Shown here one piece after another: positions 11,001 to 23,000 of a stretch of 35,168 nucleotides of DNA (position 1 is the first letter of the stretch; the number at the start of each line of letters is the position of its first letter). This stretch comes from Mnemiopsis leidyi (Eukaryota; Ctenophora; Tentaculata; Lobata; Bolinopsidae): the NCBI GenBank assembly GCA_000226015.1, contig JH153193.1:39727-74894 (forward strand), in the 5' to 3' direction. The notes beneath the pieces are model-generated. The model searched no databases and was not told where the DNA came from. It saw nothing but the letters and a program-made list of their open reading frames with translations. Position numbers and translations under genes: made by a program.

Positions 11001-14000
11001 ATGCAAAGATAAAAATATTATTAAAATATTAAATTCAATAATTTGCCATCAAAATACACAAACCATTGTTTTGGATTATATTCCATAGATTCAGAAAAAC
11101 GGATATTATTTTTGGTAACGATTATTTTATCAATTCAAAACAAAACGTTATAAATTACTAGTAAAGTAATGAATACGAACAACTACTTTGTATAACCAAA
11201 CCACCGAAAAACCAAAATTAATTGCTGCCTCAGAAATAAAACTAACAGTTAATAGAGTTAATTTCGCTAAAAAACGCCCTGTATACTTCCAGTCTGCTAT
11301 GTTACCAGTACACCCACCAGTAACTACCTACTGCTGTTATCCTTCATGTGTACCAGCAAATCGAAGAAGCCTGTTTAGAATTTGAGAGATGGAAATCTAG
11401 CGTCCGCCTGGGACCTAACTGAGCGGGCGCAATTCTTGTTTATAAACATCAAATGTTCGAGGAAATGATTTCACCACTCCACAACATGTAATAATGTTGT
11501 GGAGTGGTGAGGATCTAATAATTGTAGTAACGAGTTGAAGCTAAGGCACTGTTTGCCATGCTGTGTACCTAAATGTAATGATATCTAGTGTAAACTCAAC
11601 AGTCGACAATCAAACATGCTCAAAATTCAACCTCATAAGTAATTCGTTTTTGCACCCCGATTATTTTAACTAAGACGGTGCCAGTTTGAAGGCGTCATGT
11701 TTTATCTGTTTGAAGAAACCAGACCTGTCTGTACTTACCTGATCTACCTACTTAGTTGTGTCCTATCATCTCACCCAGACGTTCCTGCAGGATAACAATC
11801 ACGCAGTCCGACGAGTTGGGTAAGAAGTCCTCCACAGACAGACACGTCAACATTTTGGGATCTCCGGAGAACTGTTGTGCTGCACAGCTAGAGATTAGTG
11901 CCATGAACAAGGATGCTTTCGAAGTTGACATGGCCCGCATCTACCAGGTATGTAGTTCGTATTGAAGATGTCATGGACGGGGGAACTCTCAAGTCTATAG
12001 GGCGGGGGGGGGGGGTAACGTCCCAGCTGTAAGGGGCGGGGTAACTCCCAGCTATAGGGGGCGGGGTAACAATGGCTCAGTGGCGCAGTCGGTTAAATCG
12101 TCTGTCTGCTTATCGAAAGGTTAGCAGTTCGATTCCCAGCGGCGGCACTGGCCATGGGGTGAGCATCGTTGATGCTCAGCTAAGGATTCCGTTGGATCTA
12201 TGCAGCCCCACGGTCCACTCAGCCAAATGCTCGAGAAATCGGGTGTGAGGGTTAAATGAGTTGCTGCCCATTGCAGTGAAGTCTCGGGCGATAAATGTAT
12301 GGTACACACTACCTTAACCGTCACTGGCGTGTATGTATAATTGTACAATCGGCCTCCTGTAATTGGCCGTTACACTTGCGTAACATGTGGCTGTTGGAGT
12401 GTCCGAATTAAAATACGTATAAGATAAGATAAGCTAAACGGGGCGGTGTAACTCCTAACTTGGGGGGGGGGGGGGGTTACTCCCAGCTATTAGGGGAGGG
12501 GGTTCAGCTTTAAGGAAGATTAAGCAAAATGGCTAAAACCCCATGTACTAACTTTGCCTCCTGCTAATTCTTATGTGGTTGTGTCCAATATAGCGGTTTA
12601 TAGGACACGACAAACTACTGAATTGGCTGTTTGTAGAATTAGCAACTATCTACATATAACACACATATGAACTTATCTATTTAGTGTTTATTTGAACTAC
12701 ACTTATATATATTAATGGAATTCGACTTTCTCATCAAACAATTTTTTTTAGTATTTTTCAAACATTTTATTGAATTAGCAACTATCTAAAACATATTCAG
12801 TCTAAAACTCTAAAACACACTCTAAAAAATTGCGATATAGCACAGTGATAGGCTTTAACCTATCGGTTTAAGAATTTTAAAATATCGGTAAAATAAAATT
12901 ATTGTATACGAGCATTTGTATACCAGCATTCTTTTCTACACTAATATTACAAATACATTTTAAGACATAAATAAATGCTCTTAACGTATCATTTTTCAAA
13001 TAACCTAATCTCTTACTGCTTACTGCATCTCATATTCGCTATGATTTCACGTCACATCACGTCGTTTCACACCATTCACCTCTCATTTCAGATAGCTCCA
13101 ACAGCTCTAGAAAACGATTGCCACTCACTCATTCCACCCTCACCCACAATCACCAATATACCAATCTCATCACCATCTACGGTATGATATTCTGCAATTA
13201 ATCACTTGCCCGACTTAGAAGAATATTAAGTAGATAACACCATACTTAGATTAGAGTTGGGATACTTATACTTGCGTTCACTCATTTGGGTTAGGGGTTT
13301 CCAAATTGAGAAACTTCCGCGTTGGCACCTCTTGATGAAAATAAAATTCGCCAAAATGCTAAGTTTTTTGGGAATATTGTAGCTTCAAATTATCGTCAAA
13401 CCGAATTCCGAATTAAAAATACATATAATCATATCACATATAATACATAATAGAATCGTAATACATATAATCGTAAAACCGTCCGACCAGAATCGATTGA
13501 TGTTTCTTAAATCGTGTCATTTGCGTTGCGATTTTCAGTTCTCATTTCGGTTTAGCTTTGCTTTGTCCTACTTCAACGTTTCGCGAAGATACAAGTCTAC
13601 ATCTGCTAAGATACAAGTTTACATCTGCTCAGATACGAGTTTACATCTGCTCAGATACGAGTTTACATCTGCTCAGATACAAGTCTACATCTGCTCAGAT
13701 ACGAGTTTACATCTGCTCAGATACGAGTTCGAGTTTACAGCCTGCTCTCGTCCACGACTGACAACCTCGTTTGTGTCTCTTGTCGTGAAGCGTGGTTTAT
13801 GTACATCGTACCGTTTCTCTTCTTCTTCTTCTCGAATATGGACCTTCCTCTCAGTTGGTAAACTAAAGGGTTCACTGCACTGCTCACATAAGCAACTAGG
13901 TAGCAAATCGGTGCAATATAGAATACCGATTTTCCCATGTTCAAAATTTCAGTGTAATTTCCCACATCCACTATGGTGATGAAACAGAAAGGAATATAGC

Positions 14001-17000
14001 TGATGAAGAAGACAGTAGCCAGAACCAAGATGGTGATAGATGTGTTCCTCTGGGTGTTTTTGTTTGAGTCGTTGTTCATCTGAGTTGGGGCACGATAGAG
14101 GAGAAGCTTTATAGCCACCGCCACACTTGTAACAACCATTATGACTATCGGGAGGAATCTGAAAACCGCGATAAGACCTATGTTCAGACGATGAGTGACC
14201 ACTTGTTCTACGTCGGTTTCTCTTGCGATGGTATAGAGGTGATACAGTATTTGTCCAGAAATTGCGTCCACATAGTAGTCATCATGGGAAAATGGATCCT
14301 CTAAATTTGGCACGAAGAATGGGAGGAGTGCCACGATGAGAGGGTGGATAAGGACTATCCCTAGAAGTATGATCGACCTGAAAAATTTATTCGTTATGTC
14401 CTGCACTAGAAAATACCTCTATGACACTATTTTGATATTTTACTCGAACTCTAAAGAGAGCGGCTCTTGTGTCGAAGCCCAAAAATTCAACCCTTTCCAA
14501 AATAAGGAATCAGACAAAATTTCCCCTACCTTAATGGTGTAAAGATGTGCTTGAACTTGAAAGGCAGGAAGACACCGACACAGCGACTAACTGCCATCAA
14601 TGCTATGATGTTCGGTCCACTAAACATGGAGAAGTTGTTGAGGGGCCCTAGTATGTAGTTCAGGGGTTTTGATCGCGATATTCTGAAAGGAAGAATGTTG
14701 GATGTTTGGCAACCAAGCAGAAATGAGGTATCTGATTGTTCAAAATTTCTTGTTTTCTTTGAGTAGACTCGAACAAGAGACACATGTTGTTAATTGGTAA
14801 TCACGTTCCGATGTACAACATTATAATCATATTCAATAAACTTATTTAATTCGCAGTGTTGAAATATTTAGACTAGTGTAGTGTTTAAACTATTAGTGTT
14901 TAAACTATTTCAAGACTACGAATTAATAACATTAATTGAGTATGGTTATGATGTTTAGTTGCAATTATTATATAATTTTATAATTGCGCACATTTGAGTT
15001 TTATCAAAGCTATTTCGGTTATTCGTTAGGGAATAGGAACCGGGCGTTCTTGAAACTCACTCAGAGCAAAGATAAAGGGGTCTGCTTCTGCTGAAAACCA
15101 GTCCTGTCCAACACGATATGATCCCCATCATCAGATCTGTTGCTGCAAATGCTGTGTAGAATATTCTGCTTGCAGTAAACCTATTTTCTGAAATCAATGC
15201 GATTGCAGGTGTTGCTTGATAAGTTAACAAATAACTTACAAATGGACGTTAAACTTTATAGTGATAATTCATAATTTGGATATGTTTAAATATTGTAAAC
15301 CTCATTTGTCGTTATTTATAAGTCCAAATAAGGTTTTTTGGGCTTCAGAACTGAAACTATCAGATTCGCTGTCAAATTTTACGTCAAAATTCTGGTCTAA
15401 CTTTTCAAAGGCCCTCGAACTTGAGTGTTAGTTAAACAAACTTTCTTACTTTTGTCTATGGTAGTGAAGTAGTAAATCGCACAGAGATTTCCAAACACTG
15501 CTGCAGAACCGACCAAAGTGTACAAAATTCCCAACACGATTTCAACCTGAATTTTTGAGCATATAACGAAAAACGTTACCACGGACATTGCAGCGATAAG
15601 AACAGGGGCCTTCCAGGAGAGCAGGAGGCATCCTTCAACACATAGTGAAACACCATATAGCACAGATAACATAAGATGATAGTTCTTGCTCCTATTATAT
15701 TATTGAATCATTGAATCAATGTTACCTTGCAATTTTACCTTCAATTTGAAAAAAAAATGTTTGTGAACAACTTTCTTTGATCGAGTCCCTAAAAGGGAGA
15801 AGGGGGCCGGGGGTAGACCCTTAAAAGCTTAAAAGCTCGTTTTTACGAGGGTCTTAATTAGAACCGCCTGAGGACCATTTAAGAACCGCCTTAGAATCAT
15901 ATAAGAACTTTCTTAGTAGAAACTAGGAAGAAACGGATGACTAGAACTGGCTAGGAACCGGTAAAGAACTGCTAAGAATATTTTGTCCCTTGGCCTTTAA
16001 ACCACCACAGTATTGTGTCTTAAGGACCGGCTAAGCATCTTTTAGTTTACAATCATATTTGTCCAATTTTCCACCGGGGACCCATCAAAGGGCCTTCAAT
16101 TGTTTTGGGGCTGTTTAGGGACGTGCCCCTGATAAGAATATTAAAGTAATGCATAATAATCTCAGGGAGCTAGTGTGTTTCAGGAAATATGACTTTTTAA
16201 TCTTGATGCATTTTGCAAATATTGGTTTTGCACGACATGTCAAGTGACACTGTAGGTAAATACTTATAGCCGGTTAATATCCGGCTAATAGCCGGCTACC
16301 AGCCGTTAAGGGATTAAAAGTGGGTTTAAGCCGGCTAATAGCCGGTTAATAGCCGGTCGGTGATCAACCACATATACATAGCCGTCCTAGAAACTTTGGG
16401 TAGGCCGTAGTCGGTGTTAAAGTAATCTATTTAGGTATTCCTGTACAAATAAAACTGCGAACTTCTGTATGTTGACAAAGTCTTACCACATCGCTTTTAA
16501 ATACTTTACAACTTTGTTATGATGGCATATCATCAAATCATTAAATTTCAAGAAGTACTTACAGTGTCGTTGTAATTGCCTTCGTTAACATATCGTTGGT
16601 AGTTATTGCCATAGCATTTGATTACGTTCGAGTCCATATTTGCATCAGCTACTAACTTACTACATAGGAGCAGTCATTAATTAAGAGATGAGTTAACTCA
16701 CAGAAGAGAAGTATGTGCAAAAGAAAGTTCGCATCTCAAACTCTGAGTTTTATTCAATGTTTACAAATGATCAATCCAAGATATAATATAACTTCAATAT
16801 ATAATATAACTTATATATAATCTTACTTATATATAATCTTACTTGTATATAATATATCTTATATGTAATATAACTCCATGATATATAATATAACTTATAA
16901 CGTAAAGATACTACGGTAGTGTTTAAATACCTCGATTGTGGTATGGTTTTAGTTCAATTTTGGAGGGGTCCTATTTCAGGTCCTCAGTTTCATTTTGAGT

Positions 17001-20000
17001 CCGCTCGACTCCGGGAGATGTGCGCTGTTGTGCACTGTCCAAATGTTATACCAAGCTACATAGTATGTACTTAGCAAATATTTAACCGGATACTATCTCT
17101 ACTGATGGTCAATTAAGAAAACTCACAGACCGTTCTAAAATACTAGATTGTTGACTATGATTTCTAAAAAAGTTATACGACCATGTTCAGATTAGGAATA
17201 GCAACCTAAAGCGGACAGTGTGAGGCAACCATTGCGGTGCATATAACAAACAATCATCAAACCTCAGAAAGTGCCTTTTTGCATGACCTCTACATTGTTA
17301 TAAGCTTCACAATGCTTCACAATGATCCAGCTGTTAATTCATTGTATAATAGAAACTATACAAAAAGCAGGGGTTCTGTTCTCAAGTCATATTAGCATTG
17401 GCTTTGTGCCTCTGAGGCAACATTGTCTTTGTAACCAAAACAATTCCTTGTTAAAGGGTACACCTGAAACTACTCCTTCAAAAATATTCTGTAAAATTGT
17501 AAGGAGATTCGCGCAAACGGATGGTTTCCTTCTTACTTCTAACATTTAAAGATGGCACTGCTTAAAAAGAGATATTGCTGGCATTTCAAATCAAAATGTT
17601 AAGTACTGACTGTTTAGCATAGTTGTGATCACAGTTATCTCGCAAATAGCATAAACCAAGTTGAAAACTGAACATACTAACATAACTGATCATACCGGTA
17701 CAGAATGTACTGGAGTAATGGACTAGGAGACTATAGATAGATACAAGGGCACTGGTCAGACGGCTAAGTCTGGTTTTTAACGACAATAACCTGTTCCAAC
17801 AGCGTAAACTTAAGATAACGGCCCACAGTAATTAGGCACGTGAACAACCGATATTAGTCTAGAATATTAATGTTGATATTATTACTAATGAAGCCGAATC
17901 AAAGAGATAAGTGTTGACCCAGACATTCACGGTAAACACTTTTATTTGATAGAACTGCATCATCATTTATCATCAAAAAGATAGCACGTGCGCATCTGGA
18001 GACTTAACGAGCCTGAAAGCAGATCTTACAAAGGACGACTGACACCCTATGGATGATATCTCGAAATATATATAGCCGCATAAGGTCGCACTGTCGCAGC
18101 TGTACCCTACCAGGACCCTTTAGGTGCAAATAATATCTTGGTTGGCATTGGCATGACTCTTTAGTCTTTAATGTAAGGCACAGTAATTGATGAAATGTCG
18201 TTAGGCGCTTCCATCGTTAAACCCCAAGATAAACAGCTCGAATCTCTGAAAACTGGATATGACAGTAAATTTCAGGAATATGCAGCATTATTTCAAGACA
18301 ACGTGCACACTAGGTAAATATTCGATATTTATGGTCGCCTCTAGTGAATGAATGATTAAGTCGAATCGAAAACTGTAGCGATCAATTTCGTCTGCAGAAT
18401 AATTATCCTTAAATAACTCACAATATTTAAAATGCACACGCCTAATTAATTGTGGCTTACTGTGGAACATACTTAAATGTTAAGTCCGGGTAATAGGCAA
18501 GTCCTCTCACAAATGTACTTGTATTTACAATTTCAATCGGAAACAAGTCTCGATACCCACTGATATATTATGCTTGGAACTTACTGAGTAACTGAACGAA
18601 ACGAGTTTTACGTGTCACGATACGGTATGAGAAGTGACCTAAATTTACTTTGATATAACCATATAACCGTGGTGTAATGTTACCCATTTGCTTGCTGTAA
18701 AGATAATGTACGTCACATTGTCAATGTGACACATTGATTTTTCTAAAAATAGCGCAAATTTTCTGCCATCAGCTGAAGATAGTGAAATTGAAGTGAACGC
18801 AAAATGTCAACCAGAAGTTTGAAGTTTGGCCTTTTTCGTGCAACCAAAAGTTCATAACCGACTTTAGCGATCAAACGTCCGAACTCCTTTTTAGTGACAA
18901 CGATGTCTATGTAGCAAAATCTACTGAAAAACGGTTCATATTCCCAAAGTTTAGCAGAGATCTGGAGAACCAGAGTACTCCTTGAACGTGCGATGCCACC
19001 ACGTGATCAAATTCAGGCATGTGATTGGCTATCGAGCTCCTCGTGACTTAATTAAAGCATCTGATTGGTCCACAGAATCTAGTTCTTCAAGGTGATTGGC
19101 CGCTGTCAAGGGACAGAACACGTCAGTAGAACATGTTAATCCGAACTGATAGAATAATGCAATGACGGGTGTAATAGTTGCCACTTGGGGCGAGTGGGGT
19201 GTCCCCAACAAGTGGCACCTCTGTCCGGCAAATGTCCCTCTAATCTGGTTGAAGTCAGACCTGTTTTGGACACCCGCCGAGTTACGGAAAAAGTTATTTT
19301 TTGTTTTTAGGGGACATAATCCTCATGAAATCACCCTGTGGTCAATGAATTATGTAAATTTTGTTTACTCTACGAAAACGAATAGGAATTTCATAAAATC
19401 CCGATATATAAATACATCATATTTTAATTAATTGCATCAGACTTGCTGGTGCATTGCCACGATCATAATGATAATGGGATAATGACATATGATATGACAC
19501 AAATGCATATCGTGTGTCAATTCAGTCTGCTAATTTAAATTGAGGTAGCGGCAGTTGGACTTAACTATAGTTGCATCTGGTTTAAGCTAGTCCTATATGG
19601 GCAAGGCCAATCAAATCTGGACTTTGGCATCAGAGATGTGTTGACCAGTCATCGCAAAATATTTACGACTAAATGATTGATAAGTCCTAGAGTCACGCCC
19701 AAGCACGGTCACGCCCAAGCTCCAAGATTATCCTCCGATCACTCGTGGTTGTCGGGTGACGAACTTACAGAGAATGAGAATGGCCCCAAAATAGAGCAGT
19801 TAGCCAAAATTGCACGTTATAAGTCGTTGGAAATGACAAAATCAAAGTACGGCATTGTAGTAATTCCACGGATTTTTATGAAGTAGATTGATTCTTGCTG
19901 ACATAGTAATATGCAGTCGACTGACTATCTTGATCTGGGCCAAATCGTGTCTCGAGACAATGCTACGAGCAAGCTTCTTTAGTCCCTTGACTAGGATTCC

Positions 20001-23000
20001 AGACTGCGATTACAAGATCCCAGTCCACTATATACATAGAAACCACCAGAAATTCTTTTCAGATCACAGGAAATTATCCTTAGACAAAGTTAATGAAGTA
20101 GTCAATGACTAGACCGAGCTATTGATGTGAAAAAGATACAATTCTCAACAACATCCAAACAAATACAGGATGGGGTGGGATTAGGACCACCTCCACCGCT
20201 TTAGACACTGCCCCTTCAGCTACATCCTTGTCTAAAAATGAAGATTAAGGTTAATAATTTATTTTAGGAAAATTTTAAAATACCTGCCCCCTACAACTAC
20301 AGTACAATACATCAACTAAAAGACGTGATTAACAGACAGCGGAACACCAAATTTTCCCCAAGTTAAGTATACAAATCGCAATTATACCAATTCCTCCCAA
20401 TTTCTGTACAGTTAGTGCAGTTAGGCTTCTGCTACACCATGTATAACTAGACCAGATAAAAAGCTGAAACGTGAGGCTCAACTCACCCAGTTCTTATTTT
20501 AATTTTTAACTGGGTAGGGNNNNNNNNNNTGACATAGTAATATGCAGTCGACTGACTATCTTGATCTGGGCAAAATCGTGTCTCGAGACAATGCTACGAG
20601 CAAGCTTCTTTAGTCCCTTGACTAGGATTCCAGACTGGGATTACAAGATCCCAGTCCACTATATACATAGAAACCACCAGAAATCTTTTTCAGATCACAG
20701 GAAATTATCCTTAGACAATATTCAGTATACAAATCGCAATTATACCAATTCCTCCCAATTTCTGTACAGTTAGTGCAGTTAGGCTTCTGCTACACCATGT
20801 ATAACTAGACCAGATAAAAGCTGAAACGTGAGGCTCAACTCACCCAGACCCAGTTCCTATTTTAATTTTTAACTGGGAGGGGCGATTTTCAAGTAAGTAA
20901 CTAATATGGGACACCCGTGCCTGATTTTGGACACAATCGATTTCTTTGGCAAATTTTCAGATTTTTTTGGCCAAATATCTACTTTTCCCAATATTTCTGT
21001 ACGCAATGACACCCGGAGAATGGTGAGAATCAAAAATTTCGCTTTTACACAGAGCCAAGAATCAAGTGAGGTCACTTTTAGGGAATCAGATCTTGAAAGC
21101 CACTCATTGAAAGGAATTGTTGACCAGCGGTCAATTTTAGCTAGATTTTGATAATTTCACGACTAAAAACTGTTTAAAAATAGCCTGGTGTATTTAGACT
21201 AGCCAACAAAAGTTACCCCAAAGAGCACGTAATCCAAGCTACATAAATGACAGGAAAACGCGAAAAATGAACCTGTATTTGAAAAAATGAACATGGTATA
21301 GGCTGATTAATAAACAAGGCTCAGTGAATTTAAATTTTATGTTGAAATCACTTTCTCTGGCACCGAAAAACAGTAGAAGAGGTGTGGGTAGGCACCTTAA
21401 TATTTGAAGAGGCTGAGAAAGTGAGATTTGGCAGATCATGGTTTTACAGCATAGAGGCTCGATCTTTTTTAAGTTTTTTAAAATCTAGCTGAGCTAATCA
21501 CCTACATTCCTAGTCTCAATCAGGCTTTGCAGTACTATTTAGCGTGTGTGTGCTGAGGGTAAAATGACTTGGCCGACGGCTTAAATACTACGAAAGAGGA
21601 GGTCACAATAAGTGATTACTGGCTGCAGACAACGCTATTTAGTGGCTCATAACGTCTTCATGTTCCATACCAAGCACGGTGATAACAATATTAGCTGATG
21701 GAAACTGATAAACTATCTCACAACTTCAAAAAAATCTAACTTCAAAAGACATCGAAATTTAATTTTCAAGTTGTTTCTCTGAAGATCTGACCGAGTTCTG
21801 CGCTGCAGATTAAATCTGATGTGGGTACTGATAAACATCTCATCAATCCCGGTAACCCCGCATGCAACACTAACTTATTGTAAAGCTTAACTCAAAAACA
21901 AGAGCTGTTAAAATCTGATGAATGCTCTATGTTCTAATGCTATTTGCCGGATAAATCCGAAAATTGGTTCTTTGATGTCAAGGTACTGATTGCACCTGTA
22001 ACACTTTTCTCAATAAATCTCATAGCTAGTAGCTCGCAGTGTGGCATCAATTAGAAAATCATTTATGGTGGGTTTGTTGTAAACCATGTAAAATAAAGCT
22101 TACGCTTTGGAATCCAAATCAACCGATAATTTCGCCAAGCCTTGACCAATTTCGATTTTCGATTTGTGTGGATCAAAAAACTATGGTCCTCAATTTAAAC
22201 TGCTACTCTGGACTTAAATCTAAACCTCTGATCCATTATCAAAATGTTTACTTCCTCAGAGAATTTTTGTCTGCTACGTAAATACCAAATAGACGTCGTG
22301 TATCCTGTGAACTACAAAAATTCCAATTGTTTGGCGCATATCACTTATGCAGAGTTATGCAGAGTTATGCAGAGTTGTAATTTTTGACAAGATTTTGACC
22401 CCTTACTTGTTCGAGTCTGATGACTTGTTCCTAATATAAACGATGAAGCTTTGCCTTCGGCAAAAAGCTGGTGCGAAAAAAACTTTAATTTGAAAACAGC
22501 TCGGAAGAATAGCAAAACCGGAAACCAGCCTGTCGTGAAATGGGTAGTCTTCAACTCAATCTTTACAGGTAGATGCTCACAAATAGAAAATGCACATCTT
22601 CGTATATTCTTTGGGACATCCTCAATTAAATGGGCCCTTAGTATTTATTAATCGACAAGGACCTGGAAGCGATTATTGCGAAATTGAATCTACTGTTAGC
22701 ATTAATAAAATTTATAAAGGAGCACTCAGCACACCATATGGTTATCAAACGTTTGATTGCATCTATATTAAAGAGGGCAGGTGTTTTGCCTGGATCATTC
22801 CTGGTGGGTTTTTCGCGTCGAGCATGCGGTTTGAGTCAATAACCTTTCTTAAGAACTCTCTTAAGCTGAACAGCTTACGTCCTTGAAAACAATGTCCGTT
22901 TTGACGACATATAGAAACTTTTATGTCGCAAATGGTTCGCTAAGAGAATTTGAAGTGACCAATATGGTCGGCTCGTGGTTAGTCAGGTGATATTGACCGG

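Noticed and set aside
11471-11510. miRNA precursor
   Set aside because: The perfect stem is only 17 bp with a 6-nt loop, shorter than a typical Dicer substrate.
12071-12145. Functional tRNA gene
   Set aside because: A and B boxes are present, but the sequence continues into a SINE body without a proper acceptor stem or terminator.
15547-15672. GPCR start at the Met near 15672
   Set aside because: A better N-terminal exon (16563-16637) with a consensus donor joins in phase at the CAG|GTT acceptor before TM1.
22590-22886. 98-residue open frame in intron 11
   Set aside because: No recognisable domain, no KH motif, and no convincing splice context or conserved pattern; left as uncertain non-coding.
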